DNA of 64,000 nt from Rheum nobile. Its lineage: Eukaryota; Streptophyta; Magnoliopsida; Caryophyllales; Polygonaceae. A program made the translations under genes and the position numbers. Shown piece after piece: positions 46,733 to 57,907 of this stretch (positions within the stretch are counted from its first letter, which is position 1; every line of letters begins with the position of its first letter). The notes under the pieces were generated by a model. It saw only the letters and a program-made list of their open reading frames with translations, ran no database searches and was not told the DNA's origin. The DNA lies in the NCBI GenBank assembly GCA_027886185.1, contig WOAB01000528.1, positions 1,612,001 to 1,676,000 of the forward strand. The letters are read 5' to 3'.

Positions 46733-47285
46733 ATGACCAACAAACGCATAATGGGCCCAAACAAGGCCCAATAGGACTAACAAACGCATAATGGGCCCAA
46801 ACAAGGCCCAATAGGACCAACAAACGCATATTGGGCCCAAACAAGGCCCAATAAGACCAACAAACACATATTGGGCCCAAACTAGGCCCAATAGGACCAA
46901 TAAACGCATATTGGGCCCAAACTAGGCCCAATAGGACCAACAAACGCATATTGGGCCCAAACTAGGCCCGAACAAGCATATTGGGCCCAAACCAGGCCGA
47001 ATAGTATCAAATTACGCATTAGGGGCCCAAACAAGGCCCAATAGGACCAACAAATACATAAGGGGCCCAAACAAGGCCCAATAGGACCAACAAACGCATA
47101 TTGGGCCCAAACAAGGCCCAATAGGACCAACAAATGCATAAGGGGCCCAAACAAGGCCCAATAGGACCAACAAACACATATTGGGCCCAAACTAGGCCCA
47201 ATAGGACCAACAAACGCATATTGGGCCCAAACTAGGCCCGAACAAGCCTATTGGGCCCAAACTAGGCCCAATAGGACCAACAAAT
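46733..47285. repeat. 40-bp tandem repeat rich in GGGCCC
   Basis: About 13 units of exactly or nearly 40 bp run from 46741. Each holds CAAACGCATA, TGGGCCCAAAC and GGCCCAATAGGACC, so GGCCCA/TGGGCC appears twice per unit. Two units are shortened near 46966 and 47247. It lies just after the PMD stop codon and creates spurious long minus-strand open frames. Confidence 0.92.
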
Positions 47286-47286
47286 T

Positions 47287-47594
47287 TTGTCTGGGCCCAT
47301 TAACTTATAATACGAGTGATACATCAGTATAATATTATAATAACATAGTATTATAACCTATACGTACAGCTTCTTCATACTTCGTGATATATCGTTACTA
47401 TGAAACTCATGTAAGTATATCACAACACGTACTCTCGTCCCATTATAACTTCATAAAACTTTGTCTGAGCCCATTAACTTATAATACGAGTGATACATCA
47501 GTATAATATTGTAATAACATAGTATTATAACCTATATGTACAACTTCTTCATACTTCGTGATATATCGTTACTATGAAACTCATGTAAGTATAT
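47287..47594 (+). repeat. 134-bp direct duplication
   Basis: 47287-47420 and 47461-47594 are about 96% alike by eye, starting TTGTCTGGGCCCATTAACTT and ending CATGTAAGTATAT, with a 174-bp period. Non-coding, between the PMD and GRF genes. Confidence 0.88.
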
Positions 47595-47689
47595 AGTGCA
47601 AGTAGAGATTGCTTAAGAATTATGTACAATACATTAGTGTAAACCATGACTGATGATTGCTTTGCAAGTATAAAGTTCTAAATCATATA

Positions 47690-47890
47690 TAAGAAACCCT
47701 AAACCCTAAGTCCTAAATCCTAAACCCTAAAACAATACATTAGTATTAACCATATGGTAAGATAATATTAATTCATTTAATATGTATTTAATCCTAAACC
47801 CTAAACCGTTGGAACGTATATAAGAAACCCTAAATCCTAAACCCTAAACCATACCCTAAACCCTAAAACAATACTATGCATTAACCCTAA
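47690..47890 (+). repeat. Interstitial telomere-like CCCTAAA repeats
   Basis: Scattered and short tandem runs of AAACCCTA and variants occur (for example near 47692-47731 and 47826-47870). They are degenerate and mixed with other sequence, so this is not a true telomere tract. Confidence 0.7.
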
Positions 47891-47959
47891 ACGCACACAT
47901 ATTCATTGGGATGTTACGAAGCCCAATGACTGTTGGGCCCAGAGTCAAGCCCAGCCAGG

Positions 47960-48108
47960 TGTGCGTTAAGACTAAACGCACACCCATAATCCATCCTTAA
48001 CGGCCAATATTCGGCCGTTATGAAATTCGACCGTTCTTTATGCGTTAAGGGATAACGCACCAACGGTAAGAATTTTATAACGGTCGAATTTCCCTCCTAT
48101 ATATACCC
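47960..48108 (+). promoter_or_regulatory. GRF gene promoter with two 23-bp palindromes
   Basis: Palindromes of the MULE family stand at 47960-47982 and 48039-48061. The second is enclosed by an outer inverted repeat (AAATTCGACCGTT near 48022 and AACGGTCGAATTT near 48079). The TATA box CCTATATATACCC lies at 48096-48108, 111 bp before the start codon. Exactly the same 13 bases form the TATA box of the transposase gene. Confidence 0.82.
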
Positions 48109-48218
48109 ATATCAATTTCTTCATACTTCCACATCCAAACACAACAATCACCTTTTTGCTTTAGTTTTTGCAAGACTTTATATTTTCTTATACAATAATT
48201 CGTATTACATATCAGGGG

Positions 48219-48548
48219 ATGACTTCATCCTCCAACAGTGCATTGCCTCCGGTTACAATGTGCGAATGCAATTTTTCGGTCGTATTGTACACTTGCGACA
48301 GGCCCAATCACTATAAAAGAAGGTACCTCGCATGCAAAGATTACGTCCCATCGGAGCGGTATGAAGATGAAAGAGGGTGTCGTACCTTTAAGTGGCTCGA
48401 TCCACCGTATGACGAGAATACTGCCAAGGTTATCAGAGATCTGGTGAAGGAAAGAAATAAGCTTCAAGAACTGTGCGACACCCTTTCCGATAAATGTTGG
48501 AAGTTAAAGAGAACGATATATTATCGGGGTTATGATATAACGAAATGA
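48219..48548 (+). CDS. Small GRF-type zinc-finger protein
   Basis: Intact 109-aa ORF, single exon. Start chosen at ATG 48219, the first ATG after the TATA box that opens this frame. Residues about 15-60 form a GRF zinc finger: CECNFSVV, then YLACKDY, then RGCRTFKWLD, with three Cys ligands and a likely fourth at the His or Cys between them. The C-terminal 45 residues are a charged helix (RDLVKERNKLQELCDTL), probably coiled coil. GRF fingers bind single-stranded nucleic acids in several repair enzymes; here the role is unknown. It is the only undamaged gene of the MULE and ends 206 bp from the convergent transposase stop. Confidence 0.8.
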   Translation: MTSSSNSALPPVTMCECNFSVVLYTCDRPNHYKRRYLACKDYVPSERYEDERGCRTFKWLDPPYDENTAKVIRDLVKERNKLQELCDTLSDKCWKLKRTIYYRGYDITK

Positions 48549-49012
48549 TGTTGTTTGATTATGTAATTTTACAAATGTATAAATTCCAATGTTATGATTG
48601 TATAAGCTTAATGTCTTTTTATATTGTATTCCAATTTTAAGTATGTAATTTTACGTATGGATTACTCTTAAACACACCAAAGCAATAATAATCAGCAAAT
48701 AATCAAGCTAAATAACATCAAATTTCATATTGTATTACAATTCACACTAAACCCTAATACGCCACATAATCTGGATTCTTGCCGGCTGCAATGCGGCATT
48801 CCCTAAACTCTTGCAATTTCGAAGCATACAATGTTTCCCACCAAAGGATGTTCGGATCACAATGTCTTCGCCACGCATCCGTCACGGGTGGTAATGGAGA
48901 CTCGTTAATGAGCGTCACCTATTGGAATACAAAAACAAAACCCAATTAGCATACACAATATTGCAAATGAAACATCTAGGTACAAATAGAGATACAAAAC
49001 ATTACCGGTATC

Positions 49013-49830
49013 TGTTGGGGTCGGAAAATCGACCATTCGTCCAATGGGCATCAACTGTTTGACGCAATCGGTCGGACGCATCAGACCTGTCGGACGCATC
49101 AGACCCGTCAGACGTGAGCCATGCGACCGTTGCCTGATTCCTAGACGCAACGGACCAGCGAGAATTTCTCCTTTATTATTCCGAGATCTCCAACAACCAC
49201 AACATTCAACACCGCCTTAATAACAACATTTAGCGGCGAAATCTTTGCAATTACTCCCAGCGTTGAGGATAAGGACGTGATCAAAGGTTAACGGTCAAAT
49301 GGATTAAAGACTTACCATATAGAGATCAAGAGCATTTAAAGAGATATCAAGAGCATTTAAAGGAGAAATCCCAGCAATTACTCCCGAAATTAAGTGGGAG
49401 ATATTGTCATCAATAGGCAACGATCACAAGCTAAAGCTTACCATATATAGACCACGAAGAGGACAACGAAGGCACATCTACGCTCATCTACACTCATCTA
49501 CACACAATTACACAAGACATCTGCTCACTTGCTCCGAGAAGAACCCAAGAACACGCCCACTCTAGCTTACTCCACTAGAAATATCACTCAAATCTCCACC
49601 GGTCGAACCCCCGAGTCACCGGTCAGACCAGATCCGATCTTTCATCCTCCAAGGATAAGTTGTACTTACATCCGACTCTATCGTCGACATATTAATAAAA
49701 TTACTTTACTATTTTGCATCTCTTCTTTATTCGTTGATTGTCTACTTGTTTGGATTGATTTCTATTACCCGATCGACTCGTTACCCCGTCTAAGGCGATT
49801 TAGGTCGTCCGATCTTTTCGCCCCAAAACA
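49013..49830 (+). repeat. 5' LTR of the Tat element
   Basis: 818 bp, followed after one base by the primer-binding site. TATA-like CATATATAGACC at about 49442 is a plausible promoter core. Confidence 0.9.
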
Positions 49831-49885
49831 ATTTGGTGCCCACCGTGGGGCAACTTGCCGATCACCCTTCCGAAACTTTCCAACC

Positions 49886-50150
49886 ATGACTATCAACCGA
49901 AAATCCTACTCCAACCCAGTTCCAAGAACTTTCCCAGAAAATAGCCACCCTTCAAGAGGAACTAGCCCAGCAACGCCAAAAGACCAAAGCCCTAGCCGTT
50001 TTGTCAACCCAATCCGAGGCCGAGATCACACAACTAACCCGCGAAAATGAGTCTCTTAAGTCGTAGGTACAATCGATGGCCTCAGGGTCCAGGAACATGC
50101 CCATCCATGGCAGCGTCCGAACACGCCTCGACATGGACAGTATGAACAGA
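49886..50150 (+). pseudogene. Gag N-terminal remnant of the Tat element
   Basis: Read in one phase, a helical, Gln/Glu-rich stretch (KIATLQEELAQQRQKTKAL and AEITQLTRENESL) ends at a stop near 50064 and resumes with MASGSRNMPIHG until the satellite begins. This resembles the coiled N-terminus of Tat-group gag. The remainder of gag is replaced by the repeat array. Confidence 0.5.
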
Positions 50151-51206
50151 TCTAACGATCCGACCAGATCTAACGATCCGACCGATCTAACGATCCGACC
50201 AGATCTAACGATCCGACCGATCTAACGATCCGACAGATCTAACGATCCGACAGATCTAACGATCCGACAGATCTAACGATCCGACAGATCTAACGATCCG
50301 ACAGATCTAACGATCCGACAGATCTAACGATCCGACAGATCTAACGATCCGACAGATCTAACGATCCGACAGATCTAACGATCCGACAGATCTAACGATC
50401 CGACAGATCTAACGATCCGACAGATCTAACGATCCGACAGATCTAACGATCCGACAGATCTAACGATCCGACAGATCTAACGATCCGACCGATCTAACGA
50501 TCCGACCGATCTAACGATCCGACCGATCTAACGATCCGACCAGATCTAACGATCCGACCGATCTAACGATCCGACCGATCTAACGATCCGACAGATCTAA
50601 CGATCCGACCGATCTAACGATCCGACAGATCTAACGATCCGACCGATCTAACGATCCGACAGATCTAACGATCCGACCGATCTAACGATCCGACAGATCT
50701 AACGATCCGACCGATCTAACGATCCGACCGATCTAACGATCCGAACAGATCTAACGATCCGACCGATCTAACGATCCGACCGATCTAACGATCCGACCAG
50801 ATCTAACGATCCGACCGATCTAAGGATCCGACCGATCTAAGGATCCGACCGATCTAAGGATCCGACCGATCTAAGGATCCGACAGATCTAAGGATCCGAC
50901 CGATCTAACGATCCGACAGATCTAACGATCCGACAGATCTAACGATCCGACAGATCTAACGATCCGACAGATCTAACGATCCGACAGATCTAACGATCCG
51001 ACAGATCTAACGATCCGACAGATCTAACGATCCGACAGATCTAACGATCCGACAGATCTAACGATCCGACAGATCTAACGATCCGACAGATCTAACGATC
51101 CGACAGATCTAACGATCCGACAGATCTAACGATCCGACAGATCTAACGATCCGACAGATCTAACGATCCGACCGATCTAACGATCCGACAGATCTAACGA
51201 TTCGAC
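50146..51206 (+). repeat. 17-bp satellite array inside the Tat element
   Basis: About sixty copies of the 17-bp unit CAGATCTAACGATCCGA lie in perfect or near-perfect tandem, with C/A alternatives at the junction base and occasional 18-bp units. Most mutations are shared in blocks; for example a run of units near 50818-50905 carries AAGGATCC in place of AACGATCC. Because 17 is not a multiple of three, it cannot encode a regular protein repeat. Confidence 0.97.
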
Positions 51207-53580
51207 CGGACCCCATTAGCTGTCCAACACCGACAAATGAAAACCGCTGAGGAAAACGTCTCTAGACTCGTAAACCAAAGGGTCACACATGATACCCTTT
51301 CACTCCAAAATATCTAAATGGTGACGACATTCAGACCATCGGAGGACGCATTCATCCATCTTGAAAGATAAGTCTCTTTCTATGCACCTTCAATTAATAC
51401 TATTGTCTAGTCCTGCTTTATGATTACGCTCACTTGACTTGTTTGTACAATCATAATTCATTTTTCTCGAATACGTTTACATACATGTCACTTCTATTAT
51501 GCTTGATTATGCTACACTATTATTGTTCAAATCCGCGTATGTCGTATATACTGTCTAGTGCATGCATATATAACTTTTACATACGCCAATAATATAGTAC
51601 TTATTCATGGAATTCATTTTTCCCGCAACTCTTAATGACACGACTATTATATTTGAGCATGTAGCATTCAGATTGTCGGGGCACCCACACGTTTTATATA
51701 TCGTCAAATACATGCATACTAGTGCAAGATCATTATTCCATATCTCTTATTCATCATGTGTCCATATAGTGCTCTCCCACACCTATTATACGATATAAAA
51801 GCATATGTCATGTACTACTTCGTATTCTTGCATATATGTCATACCTATCCGCATGCATTACATCTAAGCTACTGGCACATGTGTGTCATGTCATACACTT
51901 TTTTGCGATTCTTGCACCTTGATATGCCTAATCATGAAATTGACCGATCCAAGGCTCATCTAAGTAGTCTTTTGCAACCACGTCTGACATCTCATGCTCA
52001 TCGTGTTATCCAATGCATTCATATGCCTTTCCTGAATCAAGAGAGTTATCTACTGAGTCAGATGTTTATCACTTGCTAGAGAAACACTCTCTGATGGGCT
52101 TGCATCTATTCTTTCATTTCATTCTTTGATCCTCGGTCACAGCTCATGTCACAACTTTCTGCATCTTGGACGACCTCTTCGTGTCAATACGACGGAACGA
52201 GCAGGTCACGTCCATCTAGATAGACATACTGTAAAAGCAAACAATGTACGCACTATTATAGAGTCATATAACTCGGACTAACAAATACGCCAGGGGCAAT
52301 CTTCCAAAGACCCATGAACGAGACAACGGTCAAGACCTAAACGCATGATGGATGACGGAACCTCTCAACATACGTGGCGACTCAAGGCAACACCAAGGTA
52401 AGCCTAGGTCAAGTCATAATGGTCATCATTCCAAGGTCACACAAATGCTTAGAAGACATCAACCACCGACGGGTCGGATGACAGTTACCAAACCACCAAG
52501 TAAGTGCATTACCCCTACCTACACACACTACGTAGTCCGTCACTTAGAATATCAAACATTGAAGGTATCCTCAATTAGATTGAGGTCACATCTTGAATCA
52601 CATGCTATTATTTTGCGAACTAACCATCCCATGAAATCTATCATGAGGAAACCAAAATCTACAAATCAAGTGACATGATAAGCATATCTTCAAACAAGTC
52701 TCACATCTGAAGCGTCACATCGCTTCGACATAGAAAAAGACCACGCAAACCAAACTTCACACATGAAAAATGGCAGATGAAGATCCAAGAGTCATAAAAC
52801 AAGAAGACAAGATAGTTCAAGACATCTGTCATAGCTGAAAGCGACCAACAACAAATCAGGACTACAAGACTCTAATCTCTTGGCTTAAACTGCCCGAAGG
52901 TCATCCATACAAGGTATTAAAGCAATTACTACCTCACCATAATCCTCATTCCAATGCAGGAAACACACACCTCTAGAGACAAGAGGATAACAAACATAAT
53001 CTTGAGTCGAAGACTCAAGCCAACGCATTAGTCAAACTAGATTCAAAAATCAATCCAGCAACATGATCAACATCAAGAACATCAACAAATGCCTCCTTGG
53101 GGCAAGGGGTGAATGAGCAAGCAAACTCTATCCCATCACGAGCCTTATCTCTGGCAACCAGGTATGACTTACAAACTCAAAGGTACAATGGCGTCGACTG
53201 ATCAATCTGGATCTACGAACCCCGAAAAAGGGTGATATCAAGTGAGGTACGATACCAAAGGTAAGTAACCATATCTCGCAAACATATCAAAACGTTTACC
53301 ATTTCTAAACTCTTCACCTCTATTCATTCATGTGTATCATCTCCTCCATACTTGCATCGTCTTCGATCTGAATATACTCTGACTAATGCATACTAACGTA
53401 TATACGGAGAGACCGATGAGGAAGCCGATAACCGGCTCCTCATAATCCTTTCTAGCTTCTACTCTTTTAGATGAAGCAGGTTCACAAATAATGATGCCCG
53501 AGCCATCCCCATCAAGCTAGTCGATGCAACACGATCTACGAAAGTCATCGTACTACACATCCAAGAACAAAGAGCAACAC
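51207..53580 (+). other. Non-coding internal part of the Tat element
   Basis: A short gag-like remnant (near 51230-51300) is followed by sequence without conserved pol motifs. Open frames are short and lack RT (YxDD) or protease (DTG/DSG) signatures. This is where protease and RT would lie in a full Tat element. Confidence 0.5.
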
Positions 53581-53599
53581 AGTTGCTCGTAACAGAAAC

Positions 53600-54377
53600 A
53601 AGCATATGGGAACTCCACACCGATGGTGCGTCAAACGCCAGAGGACCGGGGCTAAGGGTCGTGCTAAAATCGCCACAGGGGGACAAGATAACTCAGGCCG
53701 TCAGCTGAGTCCGAGAGATCGAAGTCATTTGCGACTCCCTGCTAGTCATGAACCAAATACAAGGATCGTACAATGCAAAGGACATCAGAATGATAGCCTA
53801 CCTGGAGGTAGCCAAGAAACTGATCGGACAATTCCAGACATTCAACATCCGACAGGTGCCCAGGGATCTTAACTCCCAAGCTGACGCACTCGCCAATCTA
53901 GGATATGTCCTAGACCCGAAAGAATTTCCACACATACCATTGGCACACATCATGACGCCAGCCGTCCCAAGGACATCCGTCGAGTTGACAATACCACTTG
54001 AAGAACTCGTCGCCATGGAAGTAGGCGACCGACCAGAAGAAGACATCGTCGATACCAATGACAACTGGATGCTGCCTTACATCAGATGGTTAAAAGACGA
54101 CATCCTACCCGGCGACAAAACAAAAGCAAAAAAGCTCAAGGTACAAGCACTCTCTTTCGATATCGTAGATAACATCTTGTACAAAAGATTTGTCACATGG
54201 ATACTCCTACAAGCCTTCTACGACCAATGGAACATCAAGTTGGTCACCTCCACACCTCGGTATCCACGATCCAACGGACAGGCCGAATCCGGCAACAAGA
54301 TCATCATCAACAACCTCACGAAATGCCTCACAGGGGCTAAAGGCAAATGGGCGGATGAACTCCCGTTCATTCTCTGA
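53600..54377 (+). pseudogene. Tat RNase H and integrase fragments
   Basis: WELHTDGASNARGPG near 53608 marks the additional archaeal-type RNase H of the Tat lineage. After a TGA near 53706 and a deletion, the text resumes with ICDSLLVMNQIQGSYNAKD and FNIRQVPRDLNSQADALANL. A further deletion joins this to the end of integrase (TPRYPRSNGQAESGNKIIIN), which contains the last catalytic Glu. Most of the integrase core is missing, so no function is possible. Confidence 0.78.
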
Positions 54378-54449
54378 TCTGACGGGACCACTCCAAAGAA
54401 CGCAACACATCTGAAATTATACCATTTCTGAACCAACAAGGTAAGACAC

Positions 54450-56800
54450 TAACATATCTTCATATGTCATACATTGCTTATCGTCGCATGCGCAACTACA
54501 TATCTTCATATGTCATACATTGCTTATCGTCGCATGCGCAACTACATATCTTTATATGTCATACACTGCTTATCGTCGCATTAGCAAATACATATATTCA
54601 CATGTCATACTTTGCTTATTGTCGCATCATATTTACATACATACGGGTGACGACCCTTAACATACACATTGGATCCAGTCATCCGCAAAAAGCGCTACAT
54701 TACATTACACGATCGATCGGAACACGGGTAGAGATGAACAAACACAGGCACGTCGACACACCGTCTGCCTTACACATTACGTAAGGTTAATACACCTTAT
54801 TACATTCACGCAATAAAACATAAGGAACAAACACCTTATTACATATTGCTTACCTCCCCGGCATAACGTCATGACTAAACATACATTACGGGTGACAAAC
54901 CCTACATACGGTACCTACAAATACACAAACCTATGCAGTACACATCTACAAAGTTAACGCCTCACACAGCTACAACTTACAAACGATCCACGAACAAAAG
55001 CTTTTACGCAAACGGTGGTACAATACAATATACACCTTAGTCTTTCTTTACATACATACGGTAAGCCATACTTGACGGAGCACACGGGCAAACCCGACAT
55101 ATATACGGTAAGCCCTACTCGACGGAGTATGTGGGCAAACCCGACATACATACGGTAAGCCCTACTCGACGGAGCACACGGGCAAACCCGACATACATAC
55201 GGTAAGCCCTACTCGACGGAGTACACGGGCAAACCCGACATACATACGGTAAGCCCTACTCGACGGAGTATACGGGCAAACCCGACACACAAATCAACTA
55301 CGAACAAATCGACTTGACATGTCACATTACATTTGCATACATACTGGATCCAGTCATCCGCAAAAAGCGCTTACACTACACGATCGATTGGTACACGGGG
55401 AGATGACTTACGGTTCAGCGACACATTGCCCACCTTACACGAGGGAACCCACCTTATTTACGCAACAAACAAACTGCTTTCCTCCTCGGTTTACACAAAT
55501 GTCATGACTAAACACACATTACGGGTGACAAACCCTACATACGGTACCTACAAATACACAAACATGCGCAGTACACATTTACAAAGTTAAATGCCTCACA
55601 CGCCTACAACTTACACACGACTCACCAAACAAAAGCTTTTACGCAAACGGTGGTACAATACAAATATACCTTTACGGAGTTAACGCCTGATGGCTGAAAA
55701 CTTCAATTCAACGCTTTCAAAAGACAAAAGCTTTTACACAAGCAACGTCACGTCACATCAAATCGTCGACTATCTACGTAGCAGGATGAGTTTGGACAAA
55801 ACAAATTATGAAAAAAACAATCAAGCATCAGGGTTTACAAACGCCATCAACAACATGGGCTAAGTCGGGAGAAGACTGGGGCTCAAGCGGTACGATGTCA
55901 CCAGAATAAACCTCGTCCTCACCGGCACTTTCGACCAGAGATTCCTCTCCGACGTCGGCCAGATGGGAAAGCTCCGAGCTTGGATTCCCCTTCTGAAACA
56001 AGACCTCCATGGTCTCCTTACCCGCCTTCAAATCTCAGGTTCCATGCTTGCCCTCTTCAAACTCTTTTCATCATCTCGACACGAGACTTCAACACGTAAA
56101 AAGCGCCTATGACGCCTGCAACTCGACCAGCCGGAGACGCTGACAGATAATGCATAAAACACAAGCAAAACAAAGAGAAACAACATACTACGAACTGCTC
56201 ACAAGACTTGTCCTGTCCAAATGCACTCGTCTTTTCCTACACATACATACAACTCTTCCCCAGATAGACAAAGTATGCTACATTACAGGTCGTCATGACC
56301 AAACATTTCGCGTCACTACCAAGGCGCGACTAACAAAACAAGTTGATTAACGCACACAAAACACAATCGCACATAGAGCTTATACCTTACGCGATCGATC
56401 GGTACACAAGGAATAGAGGGACAAAAACACGATACATGTTTTCAAGACCTATCCCGCTTGAGGTATACGTCTTATACAAGTACTACAATGCTCTTCCTTG
56501 GAACTACACGACGTGTCACAAACAATTACAGGTCTATACGACCACGTCGCACACAACGACATGTCTATACGACCAACGTCGCACACAACGACAGGTCTAT
56601 ACGACCAGCGTCGCACAAACGACTACAGGTCTACACGACCAACGTCGCACAAATGGCGATAGGTCTACACGACCAAATGTCGCAAACAATTACAGATCTA
56701 GACGATCGATGACAGGTCTATACGACCAACAACAGGTCTACACGACCAACGTCGTACAACAATTATAGGTTTACACGACCAACATCACACGACTTGATCA
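54450..56800 (+). repeat. Repeat-rich 3' region of the Tat element
   Basis: Four repeat families are visible. A roughly 46-bp unit with CATATGTCATAC and TGCTTATCGTCGCA lies at 54450-54630. A roughly 50-bp unit with TACGGTAAGCCCTACTCGACGG repeats five times at 55055-55285. A longer direct duplication (GGATCCAGTCATCCGCAAAA to TTTTACGCAAACGG) lies at 54661-55015 and 55345-55650. Units of about 30 bp with TCTATACGACCAACGTCGCA lie at 56530-56790. None codes. Confidence 0.8.
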
Positions 56801-57069
56801 GGAAGCGACTGGCGAGACCATCTGTAAAACAAAACAAACGACAAACAAGGAGCGGTCTCCTGACCCTTCATCATCACAAGAAATGCTCTCAGTCGTCTTT
56901 ACACGATTATTGGCTATATTGAGTTGATTCTCAGTTTGAGCAATACACATGACGGCCCCGTCGCCAGAACGCCTACAACAAAATCAAGATCATGCCAGAA
57001 GAAAGAGAAGTTATAAAATCAAACCGTCCCATCACTTGACGCTTTGGCCCAGTTTAATTTTGGGGCTAT

Positions 57070-57907
57070 TGTTGGGGTCGGAAAATCGACCATTCGTCCA
57101 ATGGGCATCAACTGTTTGACGCAATCGGTCGGACGCATCAGACCTGTCGGACGCATCAGACCCGTCAGACGTGAGCCATGCGACCGTCGCCTGATTCCTA
57201 GACGCAACAGACCAGCGAGAATTTCTCCTTTATTATTCCGAGATCTCCAACAACCACAACATTCAACACCGCCTTAATAACAGCATTTAGCGGCGAAATC
57301 TTTGCAATTACTCCCAGCGTTGAGGATAAGGACGTGATCAAAGGTTAACGGTCAAATGGATTAAAGACTTACCATATAGAGATCAAGAGCATTTAAAGAG
57401 ATATCAAGAGCATTTAAAGGAGAAATCCCAGCAATTACTCCCGGAATTAAGTGGGAGATATTGTCATCAATAGGCAACGATCACAAGCTAAAGCTTACCA
57501 TATATAGACCACGAAGAGGACAACGAAGGCACATCTACGCTCATCTATGCTCATCTACGCTCATCTACACTCATCTACACACAATTACACAAGACATCTG
57601 CTCACTTGCTCCGAGAAGAACCCAAGAACACGCCCACTCTAGCTTACTCCACTAGAAATATCACTCAAATCTCCACCGGTCGAACCCCCGAGTCACCGGT
57701 CAGACCAGATCCGATCTTTCATCCTCCAAGGATAAGTTGTACTTACATCCGACTATATCGTCGACATATTAATAAAATTACTTTACTATTTTGCATCTCT
57801 TCTTTATTCGTTGATTGTCTACTTGTTTGGATTGATTTCTATTACCCGATCGACTCGTTACCCCGTCTAAGGCGATTTAGGTCGTCCGATCTTTTCGCCC
57901 CAAAACA
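57070..57907 (+). repeat. 3' LTR of the Tat element
   Basis: 838 bp, nearly identical to the 5' LTR. The extra length is one more CATCTACGCT-type unit at about 57536-57560. It ends CAAAACA, directly followed by the GTATC duplication and MULE exon 4. Confidence 0.9.

Larger units (their letters stand above)
49013..57907 (+). mobile_element. Tat-lineage Ty3/gypsy element, non-autonomous, nested
   Basis: LTRs 49013-49830 (818 bp) and 57070-57907 (838 bp) run from TGTTGGGG to CCAAAACA. The target duplication is GTATC (49008-49012 and 57908-57912). The LTRs differ by about six bases and one extra 20-bp unit in the right copy, so it is the youngest insertion here. The primer site TTTGGTGCCCACCGTGGGGC is at 49832-49851, and a purine-rich tract with TTTTGGGGC precedes the 3' LTR. 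Only remnants of gag, an additional (Tat-type) RNase H and integrase survive; RT and protease are absent. Confidence 0.9.

Noticed and set aside
46700..47219. Long overlapping minus-strand open frames of the MRLLVLLGLVWAQY type
   Set aside because: They are translations of the 40-bp tandem repeat and have no independent support as genes.
47690..47890. True interstitial telomere
   Set aside because: CCCTAAA motifs are few, degenerate and interspersed. No long perfect heptamer run exists.
50146..51206. CRISPR-like array
   Set aside because: Units are head-to-tail without unique spacers, in a plant retrotransposon. It is a satellite.
55050..55290. Regulatory RNA or tRNA-like structures in the Tat 3' region
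   Set aside because: The structure is a simple 50-bp tandem repeat. No cloverleaf or conserved RNA motif could be made out.
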